Part shown: in pieces, positions 17,150 through 25,938 of the stretch
Layout of the letters: every line of letters begins with the position of its first letter
Position numbering within the stretch: the first letter of the stretch is position 1
NCBI GenBank assembly: GCA_016125085.1
Contig: WGMM01000040.1
Span: forward strand, 1-64,000
DNA from: a bacterium
GTDB lineage: Bacteria > Planctomycetota > Planctomycetia > Isosphaerales > Isosphaeraceae
Length of the DNA stretch: 64,000 bases
Reading direction: 5' to 3'
Notes under the pieces: generated by a model
What the model was told of the DNA's origin: nothing
The model's input: the letters and a program-made list of their open reading frames with translations, nothing else
Databases searched by the model: none
Translations under genes and position numbers: made by a program

Positions 17150-18205
17150 ATGACCATCGACGAACTGACACGATCCCCCGGCGAATGGCTCAAGGGCAGC
17201 GGCCCGGAGAGCGATATCGTCATTTGTTCCCGCATCCGCCTGGCGCGGAACCTGGCCGATTTCCCATTCATCTCCAAAGCCAGCCGCTCGGACAAGTCCG
17301 ACATCGTCAGCCAGATCCGTGACGCCCTGCACGAGTCCGACTCACCTCTGAGCTACTTCGACGTAGAGAAGCTCAGTGACCTCGACCGCCAGTTCCTCGT
17401 TGAACGCCACCTGATTTCGCGCGAATTGAAGGAAGGCGAAGGCCCCCGCGGCGTCGCCTTCAATGCCGACGAAAGTGCTTCGGTGATGGTCAACGAAGAA
17501 GACCATCTGCGTATTCAGGTTATGCGCTCAGGGCTCGCGCTCACTGAAGCCTGGGAACAGATCGACGAACTCGATAACCGCTTCGAAGAGCATCTCGACT
17601 ACGCCTTCAGCCAGGAACTCGGCTATCTCTCCGCCTGTCCCACGAATGTCGGCACAGGTATCCGGGTCGGCGTCATGCTTCACCTGCCCGCACTCGGCCA
17701 GACCGAACAGCTCGACAAGTTCTTCCGCGCCCTCCAGAAGATATATCTCTCCGTCCGCGGGCTGCATGGCGAAGGCACTCAGCCTTACGGCGATTTCTAC
17801 CAGATTTCGAACCAGCAGACGCTCGGCAAAAGCGAGCAGGAACTGATCAAGAACCTGACCGACGTCATCCCCCAGCTCATCGAGTACGAACGCAAGGCTC
17901 GCCAGACGCTCCTCTCCGAAAAACGCCAGGTGCTGCACGACCAGGTCAGCCGCGCCTACGGTGTGCTCAAAACAGCACATACGATTTCGTCGGAAGAGAC
18001 CATGCTGCTGCTCTCAAGCGTCCGCATGGGCATCAACCTCGGGCTGATCGACGACCTCGACATCGCCCAGGTCAATGAGCTGTTCATCAACACTCAGCCG
18101 GCCCACCTGCAGAAAATCCACGGCCAAACCCTGGCTGTGGACGAACGCAACGTCCTTCGTGCCACATACCTGCGCAAGAAATTCCAGGAATTCCGGGGCG
18201 AGTGA
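17150..18205 (+). CDS. mcsB: Protein arginine kinase McsB
   Basis: A 351-residue guanidino-phosphotransferase related to creatine/arginine kinases, which phosphorylates arginines of proteins and marks them for ClpCP degradation in Bacillus. Visible motifs are ICSRIRLARNL, NEEDHLRIQ, the catalytic-loop SACPTNVGTG with Cys163, and the C-terminal kinase region. The pArg-binding RDxxRA motif of Bacillus-type McsB appears here as RNVLRA (Asp replaced by Asn) near residue 338. ATG 17150 lies two bases after the preceding stop. A terminator follows at 18256. Confidence 0.93.
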   Translation: MTIDELTRSPGEWLKGSGPESDIVICSRIRLARNLADFPFISKASRSDKSDIVSQIRDALHESDSPLSYFDVEKLSDLDRQFLVERHLISRELKEGEGPRGVAFNADESASVMVNEEDHLRIQVMRSGLALTEAWEQIDELDNRFEEHLDYAFSQELGYLSACPTNVGTGIRVGVMLHLPALGQTEQLDKFFRALQKIYLSVRGLHGEGTQPYGDFYQISNQQTLGKSEQELIKNLTDVIPQLIEYERKARQTLLSEKRQVLHDQVSRAYGVLKTAHTISSEETMLLLSSVRMGINLGLIDDLDIAQVNELFINTQPAHLQKIHGQTLAVDERNVLRATYLRKKFQEFRGE

Positions 18206-18255
18206 CCGGAAGTCGGCCCCGGGCTCGATCTGCCGCTGTCCGCAATCGCAGCACG

Positions 18256-18294
18256 GCCGTGATTCGCACTTCAGAGTTCGAATCACGGCTTTTC
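18256..18294 (+). terminator. Convergent terminator after mcsB
   Basis: GCCGTGATTCG (18256-18266) pairs perfectly with CGAATCACGGC (18279-18289), followed by TTTT. It ends mcsB transcription and also overlaps the last codons of the convergent DUF1559 gene, whose stop is at 18283. Confidence 0.8.
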
Positions 18295-19215
18295 CGGCAG
18301 TGAGCTATCCGAGAAGCCGCCGAGGCGTCGCCAGACGGTCGCATCGACCTTGTCACGCCAGGATCGGGCCGAACCGTCCAGCAGCAGAACATGCACCGAC
18401 CCCTGGTGACCGCTGGAACTGCCCATATTCGCACAATTTTCGCGTGTGGCTACGGCGGAATTGGGAGAATTGGGCCGAATTCCATGCTGATACAGGCTCA
18501 TGATCCAGTCGCCCCGCGACCAGTCATGGCCGGCGTCTTTTTCTATCTGCAGGGAGCCGGTCTTCGATCGTTCCTCGGAGGTGTCATCGCACCTTTCGAC
18601 AAGCCGATAATCCGCCGGGCCAGGCTCGGCGGCACCGGTGCCTATGAGTCGTTCGGCGAATGCCGCGGTGAAGGCCATGCCGTCGGCGGCCTCGACGGCA
18701 TGGGGCGTCACTCGTTTACCGATCGCGAAGGGGCCGTCCGTGCCGGATTTTTCCGATCCGGCGTTCGCACGGTAATTCGTGGCTCCGGGGACAGCTGAAG
18801 CTCGGTCCGACGGACAGCGAAGCCCCGCCGGGGCCGCAGGTTTTTCTCCCGTCTTCTTGCCCGATTTGCCTTCGATTTCCCGACGAACGTCGACGAAGTT
18901 CCAGAGATTCGCATGATTTCGCATCGTCCAGAGCACGCTCGTGCCAGGTTCGGCGATCGGAGGAGTCCACAAGGGGTTTTCGGGAAACACGCCGGTCGAT
19001 TGCGCGTAATAGCCCATCGCCTGCCCGATCTGGTTCAGGTTCGAAAGGCAGGCCGTGGCTCGGGCCTGTTCACGCCCCCGTGGCAATCGCATCAACAGGA
19101 ACAACGCTACCGTGACACAGATCGCCCCAATGAACAAGGCTTCCGGCAAGGTCAGAGCGGCGCGTTCGGTCGAGAAATTCCGATTTCTTATCATCTCGTT
19201 TCGCTCGAATCTCAA
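18283..19215 (-). CDS. DUF1559-family pseudopilin-like protein
   Basis: A 310-residue protein with an N-terminal hydrophobic helix (LTLPEALFIGAICVTVALFLL) followed by ARATACLSNLNQIGQAMGYYAQ, the pattern of planctomycete DUF1559 proteins, which have a type IV pilin-like N-terminus. The cleavage-site Gly-Phe-Thr-x3-Glu of classic prepilins is only partly preserved (ALTLPE). The C-terminus has HQGSVHVLLLDGSARSWRDKVD, the usual DUF1559 ending. The gene count of this family is very high in planctomycetes and its role is unclear. ATG 19215 overlaps the upstream gene's stop by 4 bases; the inner ATG giving MIRNRNF is an alternative start. Confidence 0.82.
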   Translation of the reverse strand: MRFERNEMIRNRNFSTERAALTLPEALFIGAICVTVALFLLMRLPRGREQARATACLSNLNQIGQAMGYYAQSTGVFPENPLWTPPIAEPGTSVLWTMRNHANLWNFVDVRREIEGKSGKKTGEKPAAPAGLRCPSDRASAVPGATNYRANAGSEKSGTDGPFAIGKRVTPHAVEAADGMAFTAAFAERLIGTGAAEPGPADYRLVERCDDTSEERSKTGSLQIEKDAGHDWSRGDWIMSLYQHGIRPNSPNSAVATRENCANMGSSSGHQGSVHVLLLDGSARSWRDKVDATVWRRLGGFSDSSLPEKP

Positions 19216-19646
19216 TCCGGATCTATCGGGCCGAACGAATGCGGCCCATGGTTTTCTTCCGGCATATCATCAGCATCGCTGGCCGGGTATGTCTTTCGCC
19301 GATTCGTGTGCTGAACCACGATCGCACGGGCCACGAACAGCCGCAACAGGGAATCGGCCATGGCGATCGAAACGAGGATCACCGCCAGAAAACCCGCTAT
19401 CCCCCAGACAGAAATGAAGAGGATCCGGTCATTTCGTGCCTGAGTCGGCAAAAGCGAACCGACGGCGATCAGCAGTGCTTCCGCCCACAAAAAACCGATG
19501 CCCCATTGTCGCAATCGGTGCGACAATCGCCCGGGCCGGGATTCGGGAAGCCATTCCAAACGGTTCGATTCCCAGATTCGCAGCAGCGCCGCGACGATCG
19601 CGATCGTCCCTGAAAGCACCAGCCCCGCGATGGCCGCAACGTTCAT
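19212..19646 (-). CDS. Hypothetical membrane protein, four predicted segments
   Basis: A 144-residue protein with hydrophobic segments at about residues 3-23, 47-66, 75-100 and a shorter fourth overlapping the third. The C-terminus is hydrophilic (HTNRRKTYPASDADDMPEEN). Its stop overlaps the start of the DUF1559 gene (4 bases), which suggests cotranslation. No family recognised. Confidence 0.65.
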   Translation of the reverse strand: MNVAAIAGLVLSGTIAIVAALLRIWESNRLEWLPESRPGRLSHRLRQWGIGFLWAEALLIAVGSLLPTQARNDRILFISVWGIAGFLAVILVSIAMADSLLRLFVARAIVVQHTNRRKTYPASDADDMPEENHGPHSFGPIDPD

Positions 19647-19704
19647 GATCTGCGTCTCGATTGTCGCCGCGAAGCGAGATTGTCCGGAAGCCCGTCGATC
19701 CGGA

Positions 19705-21219
19705 TCAGTACAGGTCCATCTTGGTCAACAGTTCTTCGACCCAGTCTGCCCGGCGTGCGATTTCATGGATCGTGTTGCGGATCTCTGACGACCGCAGGCT
19801 GGCCCGGTCGAAAGTGCGGGTCATGATGAACATCGCCTGGCCATTCACGTCGCGAATCGAAATTCCGACATAGGGCAGGTCGTTGTTGAGTCGAAGGGCG
19901 AATTCGAAATTCGCGGGGTCGGCAGGCCCGCACACGGAATAGACGGTCAGACTCGTCTGCCCGAGCGGTCCCTTTTCGATTTCCAGATAGACTTCCTGAA
20001 TTCTGTCCCTGGGCAGTCGCATGATGACTCGCCAGAGATCGGACCCGCCCTGGACGAGCCCGTCGACCGATTCCAGGCTCTCACGCACGATCGATTCGAT
20101 GTCCTGATAATCGAACATCAGGTCTTCGAGTTCGGCGGCCAGCTCTTCGGCCGAATCGTAACGATCTTCAGGGTCTTTCGCCAGACATCGTTCGATCACG
20201 TGCTGGACACGCTCGGGCACATCGGCATTGAGTTGCCGGGTGTCCGGAATCGTCGCCGTCCGGTGCATCCGGATCAGTTGCCGGACATTCTCGGAGCTGT
20301 AAGGCAACTGCGCCGTGAGCAGGTAGAAATAGGTCACTCCAAGGGCGTAAATATCCGACTGCGGTGTCGCCGGCGTCGCCATGAACAGCTCAGGTGCCAT
20401 GAAGGTCGGCGTGCCCGAAACGGCCGAGGACATCTCGGATCGTTCATTGACGTTCAACACCAGGCCGAAGTCCGCCAGCTTGGCCATGCCCTCGCCACTG
20501 AGCAGAATGTTCGCCGGCTTTACGTCTCGGTGCACCAGGCCAGCCCTGTGAGCGGCATCGAGCGCGAAGCAGACCTGGCGGATCAGGTCCGTGGCGTTCG
20601 GCACTTCCAGGGCTCCGTTACGCACGACCGCCTCACGCAGGCTCACGCCGCCGGGCACGAACTCCATCTCGATATAATGATAACCCTTGGCACCACCAAG
20701 ATTATGGACAGTCACGATATGCGGGTGCACCAGGCCGGCCACGGCCCTGGCTTCGACCCAGAAGCGGTCCCGGATCAACGGCTTGCGGCGCAGCAGGCCA
20801 GGGCTCAGAATTTTCAGCGCGCAGGGCCGTTCCAGTGACGAGTGAGTCGCCCTGTAGACTCGGCCCATCGAGCCCCGGCCGATGATCTCTTCCACCCAGT
20901 ACTGGCCAAGCTCGCTGTGCACCAGGTTATCGACAGCCGGAAATCCGTCGCCCAGCATACCGGCGAATTCGGGCGTGATCGTCGGATCCGTGCCGATCAA
21001 CCGGGTGCCTTCGGATGGATCAGGTTCCGGAACCGAGGTCCGGGGCAGGGGCAAATGCTCCCGCCCGGTGGAAATCATGGGGCAAGGGATCTCGGTTTCG
21101 ATGAACGGGCAATTCGGCGGCGGCTTTTCGCTCGTCAAATCCACGGACATGACCAGTTCGCCGCACTGGGAGCAGCGAATCGGCCTGGTGCCTGTGTCGG
21201 ACTGCGTCAAATCGGTCAT
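19705..21219 (-). CDS. Ser/Thr protein kinase with C-terminal YbjN/T3SS-chaperone-like region
   Basis: A 504-residue Hanks-type kinase. A short Cys-rich N-terminus (CSQC...NCPF...IPC) precedes the kinase domain (about 107-370): glycine loop GRGSMGRVYRA, lysine in ALKIL, HRDVKPANILL, DFGLV, and GTPTFMAPE. There is no transmembrane segment, so it is probably cytoplasmic. The last ~125 residues (FEFALRLNNDLPYVGISIRDVNGQAMFIM...IRNTIHEIARRADWVEELL) recall the YbjN/CesT fold of type III secretion chaperones; this assignment is by resemblance. Targets unknown. Confidence 0.85.
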   Translation of the reverse strand: MTDLTQSDTGTRPIRCSQCGELVMSVDLTSEKPPPNCPFIETEIPCPMISTGREHLPLPRTSVPEPDPSEGTRLIGTDPTITPEFAGMLGDGFPAVDNLVHSELGQYWVEEIIGRGSMGRVYRATHSSLERPCALKILSPGLLRRKPLIRDRFWVEARAVAGLVHPHIVTVHNLGGAKGYHYIEMEFVPGGVSLREAVVRNGALEVPNATDLIRQVCFALDAAHRAGLVHRDVKPANILLSGEGMAKLADFGLVLNVNERSEMSSAVSGTPTFMAPELFMATPATPQSDIYALGVTYFYLLTAQLPYSSENVRQLIRMHRTATIPDTRQLNADVPERVQHVIERCLAKDPEDRYDSAEELAAELEDLMFDYQDIESIVRESLESVDGLVQGGSDLWRVIMRLPRDRIQEVYLEIEKGPLGQTSLTVYSVCGPADPANFEFALRLNNDLPYVGISIRDVNGQAMFIMTRTFDRASLRSSEIRNTIHEIARRADWVEELLTKMDLY

Positions 21220-21448
21220 GGAATCCGATCATCCGGAGCGGAGCGAGCCCACGCGATCTGCCCGATCGACCGCATGGCCGATCACGAATCAGTCACTCGA
21301 AAACCGTATGGCTTGAGGGCGAGGAGGGTCCGTACGCATCCATTCTGACGGACTCCGCCGGAACGTCAAGCCGAAGCATCCCGAGCGAACGCTCAGGTGC
21401 CCGGCATGCCGGTTTCCGAATCGCCTCTCAAGACATTTCGTGGTCTCG

Positions 21449-22768
21449 TCACAAATATTCGTTGATCAGGTTTTCGAGCATTTCCTGTCGGCCACTTGGG
21501 GTTCGTTCGGAATCGCCCTGGGCCATCATCCGCGTTTCGAGTTCACGGAATCCGACTTTGCCAGTTTCGATTTCCTGCCCCAGGGGTCCGTCCCAGGTGG
21601 CGTAGCGTTGGCTGAGATTTCCGGCCAGTCGGCCATCTTCGATAATCGCATGAGCGATCTTGAGCCCTCGGGCGAAGGCGTCCATTCCGCCGATATGGGC
21701 ATGGAACAGATCCACGGGCTCAAAACTTTCGCGCCGGACCTTGGCGTCGAAATTCACGCCCCCTGTGGTGAACCCGCCCATCTCAAGAATCTTCCGCATG
21801 CAGTGCGTCGTCAAATAGATATCGGTCGGGAACTGGTCCGTGTCCCATCCCAGCAGCGGGTCGCCCGTATTGGCGTCGATCGATCCCAACGCGTCGTTGT
21901 CCACGGCCAGAGTCAGCTCATGCAGCATTTCGTGCCCGGCCAAGGTGGCATGATTGGTTTCCAGATTCAGCTTGAAATCGTCCTTCAGGCCGAATGTGCG
22001 CAGGAAGTTCAGGCACGCGGCTGTGTCCGAGTCATACTGGTGCTTGGTCGGTTCCTTCGGCTTCGGTTCGATGTAGAACTGCCCCTGGAATCCGATCGAT
22101 TTCTTGTAATCCACAGCCATGTGCAGGAACCGGGCCAGATGCTCCAGTTCGCGCTTCATGTCGGTGTTCAGAAGGGTCTGATAACCCTCGCGGCCTCCCC
22201 AGAAGGTATATCCTTCGCCACCCAGTTCGTGGGTCACTTCCATTGCCTTCTTCACCTGTGCCGCCGCCATGGCGAAGACTTGAGCGTTCGGGCTGGTCGC
22301 CGCGCCCTGGGCATAACGGGGATGGCTGAACAGATTCGCCGTACCCCAGAGCAATTTGATGCCGGTTCGCTGCTGCTCTTCTTTCAGGACCTTCACGACG
22401 GCGTCGAGATTCTTGTGGCTCTCTGCCAGGGTCTTGCCTTCCGGGGCGACATCGCGGTCGTGAAAGGCATAATAGGGTGCCCCGAGCTTTTCGATGAATT
22501 CGAAAGCCATGCGGGCACGGCGCTGGGCGTTGTCGACGGAACCGCTGCCATCATCCCACGGTCGCTCGGCGGTGCCGACACCGAACGGATCACCCAGGGG
22601 ATTCGCGAACGTGTGCCAATACACGACCGAAAATCGCAGGTGGTCGCGCATCGTCTTGCCGCCGACGAGCGCATCGGCGTCATAATGCTTGAACTCCAGA
22701 GGATTTCTGGACTTCGGTCCGCCGTAAACGATCTTCTTCGGAACCTCGGGGAAGAATGCCTGGGGCAT
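21449..22768 (-). CDS. xylA: Xylose isomerase
   Basis: A 439-residue TIM-barrel enzyme interconverting D-xylose and D-xylulose. It has the class II motifs HDRDVAPEG, WGGREGY, EPKPKEPTKHQYD, the metal-binding NHATLAGH and DANTGDPLLGWDTDQFP. The frame is open upstream to 23080, but ATG 22768 gives MPQAFFPEVPKK and the usual length, and GGAGG lies 12 bases before it. A good TTGACA element (minus strand, 23009-23014) lies about 240 bases upstream, but I could not find a matching -10. No xylulokinase is nearby. Confidence 0.95.
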   Translation of the reverse strand: MPQAFFPEVPKKIVYGGPKSRNPLEFKHYDADALVGGKTMRDHLRFSVVYWHTFANPLGDPFGVGTAERPWDDGSGSVDNAQRRARMAFEFIEKLGAPYYAFHDRDVAPEGKTLAESHKNLDAVVKVLKEEQQRTGIKLLWGTANLFSHPRYAQGAATSPNAQVFAMAAAQVKKAMEVTHELGGEGYTFWGGREGYQTLLNTDMKRELEHLARFLHMAVDYKKSIGFQGQFYIEPKPKEPTKHQYDSDTAACLNFLRTFGLKDDFKLNLETNHATLAGHEMLHELTLAVDNDALGSIDANTGDPLLGWDTDQFPTDIYLTTHCMRKILEMGGFTTGGVNFDAKVRRESFEPVDLFHAHIGGMDAFARGLKIAHAIIEDGRLAGNLSQRYATWDGPLGQEIETGKVGFRELETRMMAQGDSERTPSGRQEMLENLINEYL

Positions 22769-23103
22769 GATGGCTCTGAGCCTCCTCGTGACGCGTGCTT
22801 CAGTCGAGCCGGCGTTTAGCGTGACGACACACAATCCACCGTGGAATCGGCAACGGGCCGCTTCGTCGATCGAAGTCAGGTTTTCGAGAGCGGGATTCCT
22901 GTGGACATTCGTTCGACAATCTACACGATCTCCCCCCGGACCGACAATCCGAATACCTGAGTGCCCGGCTCCGCCCGGAATCGACTCCGAAAGTAGAAGG
23001 GATTTGCGTGTCAATCGAACATCCACCCATGGAGATCCGCAATTGCGTTCGATAGAATGATCGAAGCCGATTCGCGACATTCGTCATCCGATGATACGCC
23101 ACC
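22769..23103. other. Divergent intergenic region between xylA and the TPR operon
   Basis: About 335 bases without a supported gene; an open frame continues from xylA across it. A TTGACA on the minus strand (23009-23014) may be the -35 of xylA, and TAGAAT at 23053-23058 could be a -10 of the plus-strand TPR operon. Neither is a complete promoter. Confidence 0.35.
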
Positions 23104-25935
23104 ATGAAATTTCGCGTCCGCCGTAACCGACCTGGCGACGAATCCGTCCCCTGCATGCATCAGCCATGTTCGCCGGGCCGATGTTTCCCCGCTCTGGTCA
23201 TCGGGTTAGCCGTTTTCGCTCATCCCGCCCTGGCTCAAACGAAATCGGATACTCCCGAGTCGACAGCCACACGCACGGTCAGGATCGAAAAATTTCTCGA
23301 CGGGCTCTGGAACCGCGGCTATTTCGATCTGGCAGACCAATTCCTGGCGGATTCGAAAAAGTCCGCTGCCATCGACCCTGCGACGATCGAATGGCTCGAA
23401 GCCCGTTCCGACTTCGAAAACGCTTCGGTCCAGCTCGATCTCGCCCGCCGCAAAGGGCTTCTGGAACGATCGATCGCCAAAACCAGGGCCGTCGTGCCGC
23501 GCCTGGGCGATTCGCCTCGGGCGTTCGAAGCTCGCTCACATCTGGTACGTGCGCTCGTGGAACTTGCCCACCTGTTCAAGCTGGAGTCGGCCGACCGGCC
23601 GACCGCAAGCCAGAAAGAAGCCCAGATCAAACTCTCCCGAGCCCGCTTCGCCGAAGCACGCGACACGAATTCCGCGCTTGACGCAGCCTTGATGAACAAG
23701 GAAAAAACCTTCAAGCTGCCGGTTCTTAAGGATGACCCCCGCCGGCCCGATTTCGAAGCGACCCAGCTGCAGCGTCTGAACGCCCAGCTCCAATCCGCCC
23801 TGATCGATTACGAAGAAGCCCAAACCTGGGAACCCAAAACACCCCAGCGAGAAAAACTGCTCGAAAAAGCCGCCGCGACGCTGAAATCCCTCTACGAAAC
23901 CAACCGGCAGCAGATCGCCGGTCAAAACGCCCGGCTGTGGCAGGCCCGATGCCTCCAGGAACTCGGCAAACTCGGAGAAGCCGCGGGGATTTACGGCGAA
24001 ATCATCGATCAGCTCGACCCCGCTCTCAAGGACATTCGCCGACGCGCCATGTACTTTCGCCTGACGGCCTATCGCGATCGGGGCGACATCGCCCTGGCTG
24101 CCGACGAAGCCCGTCGATGGCTCGACACGTACCCTGACCAGACACGCACCGACGATGGCCTGGGCGTTCAGCTCGAACTGGCCAGGAACATCCTGGCTCA
24201 ACTCCCGAAAGCCAAGCCTAACGAAAGAGCAGCCGGCGAGCGGATCGCTCGCGAACGGCTCAGCCAGGTGGTACGTGTCTATTCGAGGCACCAGGCGGAA
24301 GCCCGCACGATGCTCGAATCGATCCGAAAATCGACCGCCGAAACACCGCCCGAAAGACTCGACATCAACGCCGCCTTAGCTGCCGGACAAGAGGCACTGG
24401 AGCTGAAGGACTACGCCCGCGCCGAAGCCTGCTTCGCCGCCGCCGCCCGCAAGGCCAGCCCCGGGAAAGAAAAAACCACTTACGTCAAAGCCCGCTATTT
24501 TCAGGCCGTTTCGGCATTCCGAAGCGAGAAATACTACGAGGCATACGTACTGGGCAGCCATGTCGCCGCCCGATTCCCTTCGGAACCGCTCGCCGCCAAC
24601 GCCGCCGAAATCGGCCTGGCTGCGATGACGTACGCTTACAATTCGCTCAAATCGATCGACCCGCAGGCGGACCTGGTACGCCTGGTGTCGCTCGCCGAGA
24701 ACATTCGCAAGACCTGGCCAGGCACGCCACAGGCCGATTCCGCCCGCATCACGCTTGCCGAAATCGCGAGAGGCCAGGGCCGGTATGCCGATGCCGTGGC
24801 CGAACTCGAAAAGATCGCGGCCCAGTCGCCGCAATATGCCGAGGCCCAGGCCAAACTTGGGCTCGTTCTCTGGAGGATGGCTCGTTCCGCCGACGCTGCC
24901 GGCTCGTTCGATCCAGCGGTGATCAATAAGGCACGTCGTGCGTTCGAGGCATCGATCGAACACCGTGCTCGCGAAGGTGTTCCGGCGGAAGATGTCAAAT
25001 TGCTCGAAACCCGGCTCGATCTGGCCGACCTGCTGATCACCACCGGTAAGGCCGATGAAGGCATCGAAGCGATATCGGCCATCGAAACCTCGCTGGATCA
25101 AGCCCCGGCAGCGATCTCGGCCCGGGCTCGTCGGCTGAAGGTCAAGGGATTCATTGCCGCCGATCGACTTGACCAGGCTCTTGCTGACCTCGACGAAGCC
25201 GAATCGTCAGGGCAATCCGCGGAAGAATTGACAGCCCTTTATTTTCAGCTTGGCCAGACACTTCAGGACGTCCTGAAAGAACTGAAACTCAATGCCGACG
25301 GCCGTTATGTCCGCGTGCGTCAGACATACGGCAAATTCCTCAAAGCCCTCGCAGCAAGCAGGGCCGGCGATTCGTGGCAGGCGATGCAGTGGGTGGCTGA
25401 GGCCCAGATCGAGGACGGCCAGCCCGCGGAAGCGATGAAAACGCTGCTGCAGATCGACGGCAAATACCTCTCCCGGGCAGAGTTCACGAGCGATCCTTCG
25501 AATGCGTCACGCTGGAACCGTTCGCAACTGAAGCTGGCGGAGGCGGCACGTAAAAGCCGGAATTTCGCAGCCGCCGAAACGGCACTCGCTGCGGTCACGG
25601 CCAAAAACCCGAATCTGCTGCCGCTCCTGATGGAGAAGGGCCGGCTGCTGGCCGACCAGGGCAAGACGACCGAAGCCTTCGCGTATTGGCGCGGCCTTGC
25701 CAACCGGCTCGGCAGCGCGAACCCCCGGCCTGACGAATACTACGAATCCTGGCTGGAAGTCGCCCATGTGCTGGAAAAGCAGGGCAAGGCAAGTACGGCA
25801 CGTCAGACGCTCGCCGGGATCGTGCGTCTGAGCGGGTCGAAAATGCCGCCCGAATGGAAAACCCGGCTCGAATCGGAAATGAACCGGCTGGCCCGGCTTG
25901 CGCCAGCCCCCGCGACGAAAAAGGGAGGCTCCTGA
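23104..25935 (+). CDS. Exported multi-TPR protein, first gene of the ExbBD operon
   Basis: A 943-residue protein. A hydrophobic stretch ALVIGLAVFAHPALA (about residues 30-45) looks like a signal peptide; the preceding part is long for this, so ATG 23155 (MHQPCSP) may be the true start. The rest is almost wholly alpha-helical with many tetratricopeptide-like units such as ALELKDYARAEACFAAAA, AEIARGQGRYADAVAELEKIA and AEALMKTLLQIDGKY-type segments. It probably sits in the periplasm as a scaffold. It is only 3 bases before the next TPR gene, and the group leads into ExbB/ExbD. Confidence 0.78.
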   Translation: MKFRVRRNRPGDESVPCMHQPCSPGRCFPALVIGLAVFAHPALAQTKSDTPESTATRTVRIEKFLDGLWNRGYFDLADQFLADSKKSAAIDPATIEWLEARSDFENASVQLDLARRKGLLERSIAKTRAVVPRLGDSPRAFEARSHLVRALVELAHLFKLESADRPTASQKEAQIKLSRARFAEARDTNSALDAALMNKEKTFKLPVLKDDPRRPDFEATQLQRLNAQLQSALIDYEEAQTWEPKTPQREKLLEKAAATLKSLYETNRQQIAGQNARLWQARCLQELGKLGEAAGIYGEIIDQLDPALKDIRRRAMYFRLTAYRDRGDIALAADEARRWLDTYPDQTRTDDGLGVQLELARNILAQLPKAKPNERAAGERIARERLSQVVRVYSRHQAEARTMLESIRKSTAETPPERLDINAALAAGQEALELKDYARAEACFAAAARKASPGKEKTTYVKARYFQAVSAFRSEKYYEAYVLGSHVAARFPSEPLAANAAEIGLAAMTYAYNSLKSIDPQADLVRLVSLAENIRKTWPGTPQADSARITLAEIARGQGRYADAVAELEKIAAQSPQYAEAQAKLGLVLWRMARSADAAGSFDPAVINKARRAFEASIEHRAREGVPAEDVKLLETRLDLADLLITTGKADEGIEAISAIETSLDQAPAAISARARRLKVKGFIAADRLDQALADLDEAESSGQSAEELTALYFQLGQTLQDVLKELKLNADGRYVRVRQTYGKFLKALAASRAGDSWQAMQWVAEAQIEDGQPAEAMKTLLQIDGKYLSRAEFTSDPSNASRWNRSQLKLAEAARKSRNFAAAETALAAVTAKNPNLLPLLMEKGRLLADQGKTTEAFAYWRGLANRLGSANPRPDEYYESWLEVAHVLEKQGKASTARQTLAGIVRLSGSKMPPEWKTRLESEMNRLARLAPAPATKKGGS

Positions 25936-25938
25936 CCG

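Noticed and set aside
22769..23080. N-terminal extension of xylA to 23080
   Set aside because: The extra 104 residues are unlike xylose isomerases; ATG 22768 gives the family length.
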